NCBI GenBank assembly: GCA_903861075.1
Contig: CAIOSY010000132.1
Span: 1-47,552, forward strand
Direction of reading: 5' to 3'
Length of the DNA stretch: 47,552 bases
Source of the DNA: an uncultured Nitrosomonadales bacterium
Lineage (GTDB): Bacteria; Pseudomonadota; Gammaproteobacteria; Burkholderiales; Gallionellaceae
In this document: positions 28,782 through 37,623 of the stretch, one piece after another
How the letters are laid out: every line of letters starts with the position of its first letter
Position numbering within the stretch: position 1 is the stretch's first letter
Notes under the pieces: model-generated
Seen by the model: only the letters and a program-made list of their open reading frames with translations
Database searches by the model: none
Told to the model about the DNA's origin: nothing
Translations under genes and position numbers: made by a program

Positions 28782-31388
28782 TTATTCAATGACAAGAGGA
28801 TCTTCTTTTGCGGCAAGTTTCTTAGATACCCAGTCAAAAAATTCATCAGCAGGCATAGGGTGAGCAAACTCATAACCTTGTCCCACTGTGCAGCCCATAT
28901 TAAGTAACTCCAGTCGTTGTGCGTTAGATTCCACACCTTCGGCCACCACTTTGCGTTCAAAGGCTTGGGAGAGGACGATAACCCCCTGAACGATTGCGTG
29001 ATCCCCTTTTACTTTGAGCATGTCATAAACAAAAGTTTGATCAATTTTAATAACATCCACGGGGAGATGGCTAAGGTAAGTCAATGAAGAGTAGCCGGTG
29101 CCAAAATCGTCGAGCGCGAAGCTTATTCCAATATCCTTGCAAGAGGTGATAATTTCCGATACTTTAGTTATATCATCCAGTGCGGTTGTCTCAAGAATTT
29201 CAATCTGCAACTGGCCGTGAGCGAGGAGGCCGCTGACAGGTAGTCGTTCTTTTAAACTGGCGACAAACCCTTCGGATTGAAGATGGTTTGCTGAGATGTT
29301 GATACTGATTTCCAGCGAGAGTCCGGCTGTTTTCCAGGTTTCGATCTGTTTTATTGCTTCCGCAATAACCCACTCACCAACGGGAATTTCAAGCTCTGTA
29401 TTATCGATTAAGGGTATGAAATCGATAGGGGATACTAAGCCTCGTGTGGGATGACGCCATCGTATTAACGCTTCGGCACCAATTGGATTTCCCGATATCA
29501 TGTCAATTTTTGGTTGGTAGAACAGTTCTAGCTCATTGTTTTTTAATGCTGCGTGTACATTGTCAATTGAAGTCTGGCGACTATGCATCAGCTTGTCTTT
29601 TTGTGCATCATGCAGGCAGTATTGATTCTTGCCGGATAGTTTGGCCTGATACATTGCCTGGTCTGCAAAGCGCATCAGCATGTCAGGGTCGTTGCTGTCC
29701 ATTGGATAAAGCGCTGCACCTATACTGCAGGTGACTAAAAAGCGACCGGAGTCAAGTTTGATGCCCATGCTTAGTGTGTCAAGTATTCTTTCAATTGCGG
29801 TGCTGCATTGTTCTATTGTTGCCATGCCAACAAGCAATACGGCGAATTCGTCTCCCCCCAGGCGGGCGACACTATCTTCAGTGCGTAGTGTTGTACTGAT
29901 ACGGTGAGCGACTTCAACAAGAACTTCATCTCCGGTTGCGTGACCATAGTTGTCATTGATAGGTTTGAAGTTGTCCAGATCAATGTATAGCACGCCCAGT
30001 ACTTTATTTTCTCGCTTGCTTAGGGCGATAGCCTGAGAGAGTCTGTCTGTAAATAATTTTCGGTTGGGTATTCCGGTAAGTGAGTCGTAATGAGCCGCTT
30101 TTTCGAGTTGGATTATTTGATTTTTACGCTCAGTGATGTCATGTATCGTCGCTTGAATTAATTGCCTTCCATTTAGCAGTATGCTGCTAAGCAGAATTTC
30201 AGCAGGGAAATTGAATCCATTATCAACACGTTCATGTAGCCATTCAAATCGAACATTGTCATTTTTTAGAGCTTGAGCAAAGTAACGTTCTGCTAATTTG
30301 TATGAGGTATTGCCGCAGGGTTGTTTACTTGGAGATATTTTAAAAAGTGTAGATGCAAGGCACTCGGCTTTTGTTGAAAAACCGAATAGTGTTAGGGTGG
30401 CAGGATTGCAGTCAATTATATGTATCTCATCGAACAGAATAACCGAGTCCGCTGTTGCATTAAATAATGCCGTAAATTTAAGGTTGCTTTGTTCCAGCTT
30501 TATTACGGCATTATTAACGCCATACTCAAGTTTTTCCAGGTCGCCACGTGCAGGCACATTCTCATGTTGGCTGAAATCCCCCTTTGCAATCGCGATCATT
30601 TTGGTGTTAATGTCCAAAAGGATGTGTTGCAATGTCGATAGCATATTGTTGATAGCAAAAGCCATTTGCCCGATCTCACCGCTTAATTTTGTATTTACTC
30701 TCAGATCATAATTTCCCGTCGTTTCAATCCTGGTCAAAATGTCTCGGATCTTATCAATCGGCTGGGTTACATAGCGACGCAGGATTAGCCGTATTGCAAC
30801 AAAAAGAAGTGCTTGAATGAATAAAAAGGTCAGGAGATTTCGTAATGCGTAGGTGTTTAATGCGTTGACTTCTTGAGTGGTGTCGAGTGTTAAGTCCATT
30901 GCACCATTGATCGTGCCCTCAGGTACGTTATGGCAGTTTAAACATTTAGAACCGAGATATTCCTCATGTGCTATAAAAGGAATAATGATGCGCAATCGGT
31001 TGAGATCGCCATCTTTGTAATGAAAAGAGTGGCGTTGACCGTCCTTTAATGCTTGTGTATCAAGCGCATCATCGGGTTGTTCTTGAGGTAATCCGGGGCC
31101 GAATTGCTTGGTGACAGGTTCTCCTCGCAAAACCTGAAGGTTAACGATATTGTTTGACGCTGAAGATTTCTTAATAAAACGGGCGCGCGCTACCGGGTCA
31201 GAGATGGTTTTATTTTCCATCATCATATTAAGCCCGTTGATAATCCCGTCAGAAATGAGTTGCGCGGAGCGCATTTCGGAAATTAAAGCCTCTTCCTGAT
31301 GATGTTTGTACAGGGAGAGTTGTAGTGCCCCTACCACAATAATCAGAAGTAGTTGAACCTGTAAATGTACGCGTGTTTCAATCTTCAT
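28782..31388 (-). CDS. membrane sensor with c-type haem motif, HAMP, PAS, GGDEF and EAL domains
   Basis: A likely two-way enzyme of cyclic-di-GMP: GGDEF makes it, EAL breaks it down. Order in the 868 residues: transmembrane helix about 9-27; periplasmic part about 28-183 with Cys149-x-x-Cys152-His153 (CLNCH), the covalent haem-c motif, in a setting (LGSKCLNCHNVPEG) like DUF3365/Tll0287-type sensor domains; second helix 184-203; HAMP about 204-258; PAS about 302-420; GGDEF about 431-595 with intact RLGGDEF (511-515) and an RxxD inhibitory site (502-505); EAL about 605-855 with EAL 639-641, Asn697, Glu730, Asp760/Asp761, Lys781, Glu817, Gln837. All residues needed for both activities seem present. 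It is monocistronic, has no visible ribosome site, and sits convergent to fabG where acpP is expected. Signal (redox, NO, CO or O2) is unknown. Confidence 0.9.
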   Translation of the reverse strand: MKIETRVHLQVQLLLIIVVGALQLSLYKHHQEEALISEMRSAQLISDGIINGLNMMMENKTISDPVARARFIKKSSASNNIVNLQVLRGEPVTKQFGPGLPQEQPDDALDTQALKDGQRHSFHYKDGDLNRLRIIIPFIAHEEYLGSKCLNCHNVPEGTINGAMDLTLDTTQEVNALNTYALRNLLTFLFIQALLFVAIRLILRRYVTQPIDKIRDILTRIETTGNYDLRVNTKLSGEIGQMAFAINNMLSTLQHILLDINTKMIAIAKGDFSQHENVPARGDLEKLEYGVNNAVIKLEQSNLKFTALFNATADSVILFDEIHIIDCNPATLTLFGFSTKAECLASTLFKISPSKQPCGNTSYKLAERYFAQALKNDNVRFEWLHERVDNGFNFPAEILLSSILLNGRQLIQATIHDITERKNQIIQLEKAAHYDSLTGIPNRKLFTDRLSQAIALSKRENKVLGVLYIDLDNFKPINDNYGHATGDEVLVEVAHRISTTLRTEDSVARLGGDEFAVLLVGMATIEQCSTAIERILDTLSMGIKLDSGRFLVTCSIGAALYPMDSNDPDMLMRFADQAMYQAKLSGKNQYCLHDAQKDKLMHSRQTSIDNVHAALKNNELELFYQPKIDMISGNPIGAEALIRWRHPTRGLVSPIDFIPLIDNTELEIPVGEWVIAEAIKQIETWKTAGLSLEISINISANHLQSEGFVASLKERLPVSGLLAHGQLQIEILETTALDDITKVSEIITSCKDIGISFALDDFGTGYSSLTYLSHLPVDVIKIDQTFVYDMLKVKGDHAIVQGVIVLSQAFERKVVAEGVESNAQRLELLNMGCTVGQGYEFAHPMPADEFFDWVSKKLAAKEDPLVIE

Positions 31389-31413
31389 GATTGTTAGGGT
31401 GGAAAAATAGCTT

Positions 31414-31443
31414 ATCTTACATCAAGCTTTCATGGATTTACAA
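31414..31443 (-). promoter_or_regulatory. possible promoter of the GGDEF-EAL gene (reverse strand)
   Basis: Reverse-strand TTGTAA (31443-31438), 18-base spacer, TAAGAT (31419-31414); each hexamer matches four of six consensus bases. Weak but in the right place, about 25 bases before the ATG. Confidence 0.35.
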
Positions 31444-31478
31444 TGGAATGATGTGTGATCCGTGTATGTCGTATCGGG

Positions 31479-31499
31479 CAGGGATTTTAAAATCCCCTG
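31479..31499. repeat. palindrome upstream of rpsB
   Basis: GGGATTTTAAAATCCC (31481-31496) is a perfect 16-base palindrome, extended by CA / CTG on the sides with one extra C. It lies between the divergent promoters of the GGDEF-EAL gene and rpsB and could be a regulator site or a remnant hairpin. Confidence 0.45.
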
Positions 31500-31526
31500 T
31501 TAAGGCGGAAATTGTAAAAATCAAAG

Positions 31527-31556
31527 TTGAGCGGGTATGGGTGTTTGTGTTATGAT
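31527..31556 (+). promoter_or_regulatory. rpsB promoter
   Basis: TTGAGC, 18-base spacer, TATGAT with an upstream TG (TGTTATGAT). The predicted start near 31563 gives a leader of about 104 bases. Confidence 0.75.
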
Positions 31557-31562
31557 ACCGGC

Positions 31563-31666
31563 TGCATCGGAATTTTCCGGTGTAAATATCCCGTTCGCAA
31601 CAGTTGGGGTGCTCATAAGAGTCAAGCTAGCGAGCGGTAGTTCTAACCCTTACGATAGGAAATAAT
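31563..31666 (+). promoter_or_regulatory. rpsB mRNA leader, possible S2 autoregulatory region
   Basis: About 104 untranslated bases before rpsB. A first hairpin CATCGG / CCGGTG (about 31564-31581) can form at the 5' end. In E. coli, S2 represses rpsB-tsf through its leader. The long structured leader here fits, but I cannot show the conserved S2 fold by eye. Confidence 0.4.
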
Positions 31667-32401
31667 ATGGCTGTAACAATGCGTCAAATGTTGGATGCGG
31701 GTGTTCATTTTGGTCACCAGACTCGTTTTTGGAACCCAAAGATGGCACCTTATATTTTTGGTCATCGCAACCGAATTCATATTATCAATTTGGAAAAGTC
31801 TGTAGCCTTGTTCGCTGAAGCGGAAAGCTATGTTCGCAAATTGTCAGCCAAAAAAGGCACTGTTTTATTTGTGGCAACCAAACGTCAAGCACGTGAAATC
31901 TTGCAAGAGGAAGCAGTGCGTGCAAATTCCCCGTTTGTCAATCATCGCTGGTTGGGCGGAATGTTGACCAATTACAAGACGGTTCAGCAATCCATCAAGC
32001 GTTTGCGTGATCTTGAAGCGATTACAGCTGATGCGTCCTCTGATGTTGTTTCTAAAAAAGAAGCATTGATGATGGCTCGTGAATTGGAAAAATTGAATCG
32101 TAGCTTGGGTGGTATTAAGGATATGCCTAATCTGCCGGATGCTATTTTTGTTATCGACGTCGGTTATCAAAAAGGCGCAATTGTTGAAGCTCAGAAGTTA
32201 GGGATCCCTGTTATTGGTATTGTAGATACAAACAATTCACCTATCGGTGTTGACTTTGTTATTCCCGGTAATGATGATTCCACACAAGCAATTCGTTTGT
32301 ATGCGCGTGGTATTGCAGATGCAGTTTTGGAAGGCCGTGCTCAGGCATTGAATGAATTGGTTCAGCAAGTTGCTGAACAAGCAGCAGAACAAGCAGCCTA
32401 A
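31667..32401 (+). CDS. rpsB: 30S ribosomal protein S2
   Basis: S2 joins the 30S subunit late and helps bind S1. The 244-residue product has the family opening [50 protein letters not shown], and the [20 protein letters not shown] segment, with a Gln/Ala/Glu-rich tail. AGGAAA precedes the ATG. It heads the rpsB-tsf pair and a longer row of same-strand genes reaching to rnhB. Confidence 0.98.
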   Translation: MAVTMRQMLDAGVHFGHQTRFWNPKMAPYIFGHRNRIHIINLEKSVALFAEAESYVRKLSAKKGTVLFVATKRQAREILQEEAVRANSPFVNHRWLGGMLTNYKTVQQSIKRLRDLEAITADASSDVVSKKEALMMARELEKLNRSLGGIKDMPNLPDAIFVIDVGYQKGAIVEAQKLGIPVIGIVDTNNSPIGVDFVIPGNDDSTQAIRLYARGIADAVLEGRAQALNELVQQVAEQAAEQAA

Positions 32402-32419
32402 TTATTCTTTAGGCGCATA

Positions 32420-32444
32420 AAGGGGCGCAAGCCCCTTTTTTTTT
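32420..32444 (+). terminator. terminator/attenuator between rpsB and tsf
   Basis: Stem AAGGGGC / GCCCCTT with a GCAA tetraloop and at least eight T residues. In E. coli an attenuator likewise sets the S2 to EF-Ts ratio. Confidence 0.92.
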
Positions 32445-32474
32445 AAGTTTTTACAAAGAATTCAGGAGTTTAGT

Positions 32475-33374
32475 ATGGCAGAAATCACAGCAAGTATGGT
32501 TAAGGAATTGCGCGAAGCCACTGGGCTAGGCATGATGGAATGTAAAAAAGCATTGGTTGAAGCCAATGGCGACTTTAAAGTTGCTGAGGAACAGATGCGC
32601 ATCAAGAGTGGTGCGAAAGCCAGCAAAGCGTCTTCTCGCGTTACGGCTGAAGGTGTGGTCAGTGCTTTTGTTTCGGCAGACGGTAAAGTGGGTGCGATTG
32701 TTGAAGTTAATTGTGAAACGGATTTCGTTGCTAAGAATGATGATTTCATGATTTTTGCAAAGAATGTTGCCCAAACTGTTGCGTGCTCTAATCCTGCTGA
32801 TATTGTTGCTTTGTCAGAAATGTCGATTGAGAATGACACCGGCAGTGTGGAAGATGTGCGTAAAGCTTTAGTCATGAAGTTGGGTGAAAATTTGACTGTG
32901 CGTCGTTTTGAGCGCTATGAAACTTCGACAGGTACGCTGTCTACTTATTTGCACGGTAGTAAAATAGGCGTTTTGTTGAATTTCACTGGTGCTGATGCGG
33001 CATTAGGTCGTGATATTTGTATGCATATTGCAGCCTCCAAACCCAAGTCGGTTGATATAACCGGTGTTAATCCGGAACTGATTGAAACAGAGCGCCGCAT
33101 TGCGATTGAAAAAGCGCGTGAAGCAGGTAAGCCTGATGCGATGCTGGAAAAAATTGCTGAAGGTACTGTGCAAAAATTCCTGAAGGAAGTGACTTTGCTG
33201 GGCCAAGTGTTTGTAAAGGCTGAAGATGGCAAGCAAACGATAGAGCAGTTGCTCAAGACTAAAGCTGCGTCTGTCTCAGCATTCCAAATGTTTGTTGTAG
33301 GCGAAGGTATCGAGAAAAAGGTTGAAGATTATGCGGCTGAAGTCGCTGCAACGATCGCTGCGGCTCAAGGATAA
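32475..33374 (+). CDS. tsf: elongation factor Ts
   Basis: EF-Ts recycles EF-Tu by releasing GDP. The 299-residue product has the N-terminal UBA-like part ([20 protein letters not shown]), the conserved [15 protein letters not shown] segment that contacts EF-Tu, and two core subdomains ending in [18 protein letters not shown] lies before the ATG. The pyrH gene starts 5 bases after its stop. A terminator lies between it and rpsB, so its level is probably set by read-through. Confidence 0.98.
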   Translation: MAEITASMVKELREATGLGMMECKKALVEANGDFKVAEEQMRIKSGAKASKASSRVTAEGVVSAFVSADGKVGAIVEVNCETDFVAKNDDFMIFAKNVAQTVACSNPADIVALSEMSIENDTGSVEDVRKALVMKLGENLTVRRFERYETSTGTLSTYLHGSKIGVLLNFTGADAALGRDICMHIAASKPKSVDITGVNPELIETERRIAIEKAREAGKPDAMLEKIAEGTVQKFLKEVTLLGQVFVKAEDGKQTIEQLLKTKAASVSAFQMFVVGEGIEKKVEDYAAEVAATIAAAQG

Positions 33375-33379
33375 TCGCG

Positions 33380-34099
33380 ATGAGTACCCCTGTTTATAAA
33401 CGTATTTTGCTAAAACTGTCCGGCGAAGCTTTGATGGGCGATGATAGCTATGGTGTCAATCGTGTTGTGATTGAACGTATCGTTGCGGAAATAGCAGAAG
33501 TCGTCAGGATGGGGGTGCAAGTCGCCATGGTGATCGGTGGGGGTAATATTTTTCGTGGTGTGGCGCCTGCTGCAGCAGGAATGGATAGAGCAACAGCTGA
33601 TTACATGGGTATGTTGGCGACGGTGATGAATTCTATGGCCTTGCAGGATGCGATGACCCGATCCGGTTTGGATTGTCGTGTTCAATCCGCGTTGAATTTA
33701 GAACAGGTTGCTGAACCGTTTATTCGGGGTAAAGCACTGCGTTATCTTGAAGAAGGTAAAGTGGTTATTTTTGCAGCGGGTATCGGTAGCCCTTTTTTTA
33801 CAACTGATACGGCTGCAGCTTTGCGCGGTGTTGAAATGAGTGCGGAAGTGGTCATTAAGGCTACCAAGGTAGATGGAATTTATACGGCGGATCCTAAAAA
33901 GGATACTCATGCCGTTCGCTATCAATCATTGAGTTTTGATGAGGCGATCAGCAAAAATTTACAGGTAATGGATGCAACGGCGCTGACTTTGTGTCGTGAT
34001 CAGAAATTGCCCATTATCGTATTTAGTATTTTTAAACCGGGTGCTTTGAAACGTGTTGTATTTGGTGAAGGTGAAGGTACGCTAGTGCGTGTTGAATAG
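33380..34099 (+). CDS. pyrH: UMP kinase
   Basis: PyrH phosphorylates UMP to UDP and is a hexameric enzyme of the amino-acid kinase fold, activated by GTP and inhibited by UTP. The 239-residue product has [15 protein letters not shown] at the N-terminus, [14 protein letters not shown] (phosphate loop), [20 protein letters not shown], and [16 protein letters not shown]. Its place between tsf and frr is conserved across bacteria. Confidence 0.98.
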   Translation: MSTPVYKRILLKLSGEALMGDDSYGVNRVVIERIVAEIAEVVRMGVQVAMVIGGGNIFRGVAPAAAGMDRATADYMGMLATVMNSMALQDAMTRSGLDCRVQSALNLEQVAEPFIRGKALRYLEEGKVVIFAAGIGSPFFTTDTAAALRGVEMSAEVVIKATKVDGIYTADPKKDTHAVRYQSLSFDEAISKNLQVMDATALTLCRDQKLPIIVFSIFKPGALKRVVFGEGEGTLVRVE

Positions 34100-34126
34100 C
34101 GTGCGGTGGAGTAAAAAGGAGAAATA

Positions 34127-34684
34127 ATGATTACTGAAATCAGAAAAGATACCGAGCAAAGAATGCGCAAGTCGATTGATTCCTTGCGTGCTGATCTGGG
34201 AAAAATTCGCACCGGCCGTGCGCATACCGGTTTGCTTGATCATGTTATGGTCGATTACTATGGTAGTCCAACCTTGGTCAGTCAAGTGGCCAATATTACA
34301 TTGGTCGATGCCCGCACTATCGGTGTTCAGCCATACGAGAAAAATATGGTTGGTAAAGTTGAGCGTGCGATAAGGGATTCCGATTTAGGTTTAAATCCAG
34401 CTACAAATGGCGAGTTGATCCGTGTGCCTATGCCGATGCTGACGGAAGAGCGTCGTCGAGATATGATCAAACTGGTCAAATCAGAAGGCGAAGATGCAAA
34501 AATTGCAGTTCGTAATATTCGTCGTGATGCCAATGGTTCCTTGAAAGATTTGCTGAAGAAGAAAGAAATTTCTGAAGATGATGAGCGCCGTGTTCAGGAT
34601 GATATTCAAAAGCTGACGGATCGTTTTGTCTCTGAAGTGGATCAACTGCTGGCCAGCAAAGAAGTGGATTTAATGGCGGTTTAA
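34127..34684 (+). CDS. frr: ribosome recycling factor
   Basis: RRF, with EF-G, splits post-termination ribosomes. The 185-residue product equals E. coli RRF in length and shows [40 protein letters not shown] (the domain hinge region), and [19 protein letters not shown] strong AAGGAG lies 6 bases before the ATG. It is followed by a 66-base gap with an imperfect inverted repeat before uppS. Confidence 0.98.
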   Translation: MITEIRKDTEQRMRKSIDSLRADLGKIRTGRAHTGLLDHVMVDYYGSPTLVSQVANITLVDARTIGVQPYEKNMVGKVERAIRDSDLGLNPATNGELIRVPMPMLTEERRRDMIKLVKSEGEDAKIAVRNIRRDANGSLKDLLKKKEISEDDERRVQDDIQKLTDRFVSEVDQLLASKEVDLMAV

Positions 34685-34750
34685 TAGGCGAGGGGATTCC
34701 ACAAAACTGTACGCCGTTTTACCGAATCCTCACTCTTATTTTAAATCTAT

Positions 34751-35509
34751 ATGACGAATCAACTCAGTTCTACCTGTGCAATTCCTGATGTTGCGCCTAT
34801 CCCTCGCCACATCGCTATCATTATGGATGGGAATGGGCGTTGGGCTAAACAGCGATTTATGCCGCGCATAGTGGGGCATCAACGGGGTGTGGAGTCCTTA
34901 CGTTCAGTCGTCAAGGCTTGCCGTGATTTAGGGGTAAGTTATCTCACTGTTTTTGCCTTCAGCAGTGAAAACTGGCGTCGTCCTAACGATGAAGTGTCAT
35001 TCCTCATGTCGCTTTTCCTGAAAATGCTCAATCGGGAAATTGCCAGTCTGCACAAAAATAATATTCGTTTAAAAATTATTGGTGAACGCAGTCGTTTCGA
35101 TGAAAAATTGCAGCAGGCCATGTGGCATGCTGAGCAATTAACGGCGAAAAATACCGGGTTGACACTCACCATTGCTGCCAATTATGGTGGGCGTTGGGAT
35201 GTGATGCAGGCCGTGCATACTTTACTAAAAGACCACCCCGCGCTGGCTACGACTTTCACTGAAGCCGATTTACAGCCTTACCTGTCTATGAGTGAGGCTC
35301 CTGAGCCTGATTTGTTTATCCGTACTGGCGGCGAGATGCGTATCAGTAACTTTATGATGTGGCAGCTCGCTTATACTGAACTCTATTTTAGTGATATTTT
35401 GTGGCCAGCCTTTGATCGTGATGCATTGTCATTGGCTATCGCATCCTATCAAAATCGAGAGCGACGTTTTGGACGCACCAGTGAACAATTGCGGCACCCT
35501 GCAGTGTAA
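34751..35509 (+). CDS. uppS: undecaprenyl diphosphate synthase
   Basis: UppS adds eight isoprene units to farnesyl diphosphate, giving the lipid carrier for peptidoglycan and O-antigen. The 252-residue product has the cis-prenyltransferase motifs: IIMDGNGRWAKQR with the catalytic Asp, FAFSSENWRRP, and RTGGEMRISNFMMWQLAYTE. In this last motif the usual GGEQRISNFLLWQ is slightly altered (Gln to Met, Leu-Leu to Met-Met). No ribosome-binding site is visible before the ATG (TTTAAATCTATATG), so initiation may be weak or depend on upstream translation. Confidence 0.96.
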   Translation: MTNQLSSTCAIPDVAPIPRHIAIIMDGNGRWAKQRFMPRIVGHQRGVESLRSVVKACRDLGVSYLTVFAFSSENWRRPNDEVSFLMSLFLKMLNREIASLHKNNIRLKIIGERSRFDEKLQQAMWHAEQLTAKNTGLTLTIAANYGGRWDVMQAVHTLLKDHPALATTFTEADLQPYLSMSEAPEPDLFIRTGGEMRISNFMMWQLAYTELYFSDILWPAFDRDALSLAIASYQNRERRFGRTSEQLRHPAV

Positions 35510-35529
35510 CGGCAATCAAGGAGAATTTT

Positions 35530-36348
35530 TTGCTAAAATCCAGGATCATTACTGCCAGCATTCTTCTGTTGTTCTTGTTGCTCTTTATGTTTGTTCTACC
35601 CTCAGTTTGGTGGCAGGGACTCGTGGTCGTGACAGTCATGCAGGCTACGTTGGAGTGGACTAAGCTCGCGCGTCTGTCTTCTCGTATTTCCTATATTTAC
35701 AGTGCCCTGAGCTTGTTAATCATGGTTGCACTACTCTGGTTTTATCCTGAAAAACCCTTTGATACACTCGCTATTCCACATTTATTTATCTACGCAGTAT
35801 CTGCAGTTCTTTGGTTGATTATTGTGCCTGCCTGGATGATTGCCGGTTGGCGTATCCAGCATCCATTGTTGATGTGTCTGACCGGCTGGGCAATAATTAT
35901 CCCTACGGGTTTGGCGATGCTGGATTTGTATTCTATTAGTCCTTTGCTCCTGTTATTCCTGTTGTGTCTGGTCTGGGTTGCGGATATTGGAGCCTATTTT
36001 TCCGGCCGTCGTTTCGGAAAACATAAACTTGCGCCCCGTATTAGTCCCGGAAAAACATGGGAGGGTGTGATAGGTGCGCTTTTGGGTGTAACCCTTTATG
36101 TCGTATTAGTATGGTTTCTAAGTCCTTTGCATGAACAGCACCTGCCGGTATTATTACTCGCTGCGGGGTGGTGGGTGGGATTAGCTGTGATTGGTGACTT
36201 GTTTGAATCGGCAATCAAGCGTCAAGCGGGCGTTAAGGACAGTGGTGCTTTGTTGCCCGGTCACGGCGGACTGCTGGATCGTATTGATGCGTTAACCTCT
36301 ACGCTGCCGCTGGCTGCATTAGTCATTTTGTTGCAACAGATGAGCTAG
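35530..36348 (+). CDS. cdsA: phosphatidate cytidylyltransferase
   Basis: CdsA makes CDP-diacylglycerol, the branch point of phospholipid synthesis. The 272-residue product is a membrane protein with about eight hydrophobic segments and the family signature near the C-terminus (SPGKTWEGVIGALLG, then KRQAGVKDSGALLPGHGGLLDR, given in parts; DRIDA follows). The start is TTG at 35530, correctly spaced after AAGGAGAA. It begins 20 bases after the uppS stop. Confidence 0.95.
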   Translation: MLKSRIITASILLLFLLLFMFVLPSVWWQGLVVVTVMQATLEWTKLARLSSRISYIYSALSLLIMVALLWFYPEKPFDTLAIPHLFIYAVSAVLWLIIVPAWMIAGWRIQHPLLMCLTGWAIIIPTGLAMLDLYSISPLLLLFLLCLVWVADIGAYFSGRRFGKHKLAPRISPGKTWEGVIGALLGVTLYVVLVWFLSPLHEQHLPVLLLAAGWWVGLAVIGDLFESAIKRQAGVKDSGALLPGHGGLLDRIDALTSTLPLAALVILLQQMS

Positions 36349-36419
36349 CTACACTTTGCTGGCTCGCTTCTATTGTGTCAAAGTGCATTATTTACCCTTA
36401 ATATTTTACGGATTTAACT

Positions 36420-37589
36420 ATGCAGAATCTGACTGTCTTAGGCTCGACGGGTAGTATAGGCACCAGTACGCTAGATGTGGTAGCGCGTCATCCCGATAAA
36501 TATCAAATTATCGCTCTGACGGCTCACCGTCAGGTTGATCTTTTGTTTCGCCAATGTCAGCAATTTAAACCCCGTTTTGCAGTGCTGCTCGATAATAATT
36601 CTGCGGCCCAGTTGCGTGCCCTACTTTGTGATGCCGGGTTGAAGACTGAGGTGCTATGTGGTGTTGATGCCTTAGAAGCCGTTTGTATATTGCCTGAAGT
36701 GGATACGGTGATGGCCGCGATTGTCGGGGCTGCCGGTTTGCGGCCTACGCTGGCAGCGGCACGCGCAGGTAAAAAAATTCTCCTCGCGAATAAGGAAACT
36801 CTGGTTATGGCCGGCAACGTGTTTATGGACGCCGTTCGCACCAGTGGTGCCAGTCTGTTACCTATCGACAGCGAGCATAATGCGATTTTTCAGGCGTTGC
36901 CTCAAGGTTATGAGGGTGATATGGCGGAGGCGGGTGTTAAGCGTATCCTGTTGACGGCATCGGGCGGACCGTTTCGGACCCTGCCCTTAGACGCTTTACA
37001 TAGCGTTACCCCTGATCAGGCGTGTAGTCATCCTAACTGGGTAATGGGACGAAAAATATCGGTTGATTCGGCGAGTATGATGAACAAAGGGCTAGAAGTT
37101 ATTGAGGCTCACTGGTTATTTAATGCCGCTGCGGATGATATACAAGTCGTGATACATCCTCAGAGTGTGATTCATTCTTTGGTCGAATATGTTGATGGAT
37201 CGGTTATCGCGCAGTTAGGGAATCCTGATATGCGTACGCCGATTGCTTATGGTCTGGCTTATCCTGAACGTATTGATTCGGGAGTGGGCGCTTTAGATTT
37301 ATTCAAAATAGCGACACTCAACTTTGAGAAGCCGGATTTTTTGCGTTTCCCTTGTTTAGCCCTGGCTTATCAGGCTTTGCACACCGCCGGTACTGCGCCC
37401 GCAATTTTGAATGCGGCCAATGAAGTCGCGGTTGCTGCGTTCTTAGAGCGCCGGATTTCATTTTTAGCTATCCCGCGTATTATCGAAACGGTACTTAGTC
37501 GTTTGCCGGTATGCACTGTTAATGGTCTCGAGGACGTCTTGGAAGCAGATGAGCAAGCCAGACTGTGTGCTGAACAGCAGTTAGTATGA
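36420..37589 (+). CDS. dxr: 1-deoxy-D-xylulose 5-phosphate reductoisomerase
   Basis: Dxr is the second enzyme of the non-mevalonate isoprenoid pathway and the target of fosmidomycin. The 389-residue product has the NADPH motif [15 protein letters not shown] at the N-terminus, [25 protein letters not shown] with metal ligands, and the [14 protein letters not shown] segment. Together with uppS it ties isoprenoid supply to the wall lipid carrier. The next gene, rseP, starts 34 bases downstream. Confidence 0.97.
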   Translation: MQNLTVLGSTGSIGTSTLDVVARHPDKYQIIALTAHRQVDLLFRQCQQFKPRFAVLLDNNSAAQLRALLCDAGLKTEVLCGVDALEAVCILPEVDTVMAAIVGAAGLRPTLAAARAGKKILLANKETLVMAGNVFMDAVRTSGASLLPIDSEHNAIFQALPQGYEGDMAEAGVKRILLTASGGPFRTLPLDALHSVTPDQACSHPNWVMGRKISVDSASMMNKGLEVIEAHWLFNAAADDIQVVIHPQSVIHSLVEYVDGSVIAQLGNPDMRTPIAYGLAYPERIDSGVGALDLFKIATLNFEKPDFLRFPCLALAYQALHTAGTAPAILNAANEVAVAAFLERRISFLAIPRIIETVLSRLPVCTVNGLEDVLEADEQARLCAEQQLV

Positions 37590-37623
37590 ATAACGCGATA
37601 CCTGTTGCATTTAAAGGGTTGGA

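Noticed and set aside
30298-30711. 137-codon forward open frame
   Set aside because: Antisense to the PAS/HAMP part of the GGDEF-EAL gene; no ribosome site or family match.
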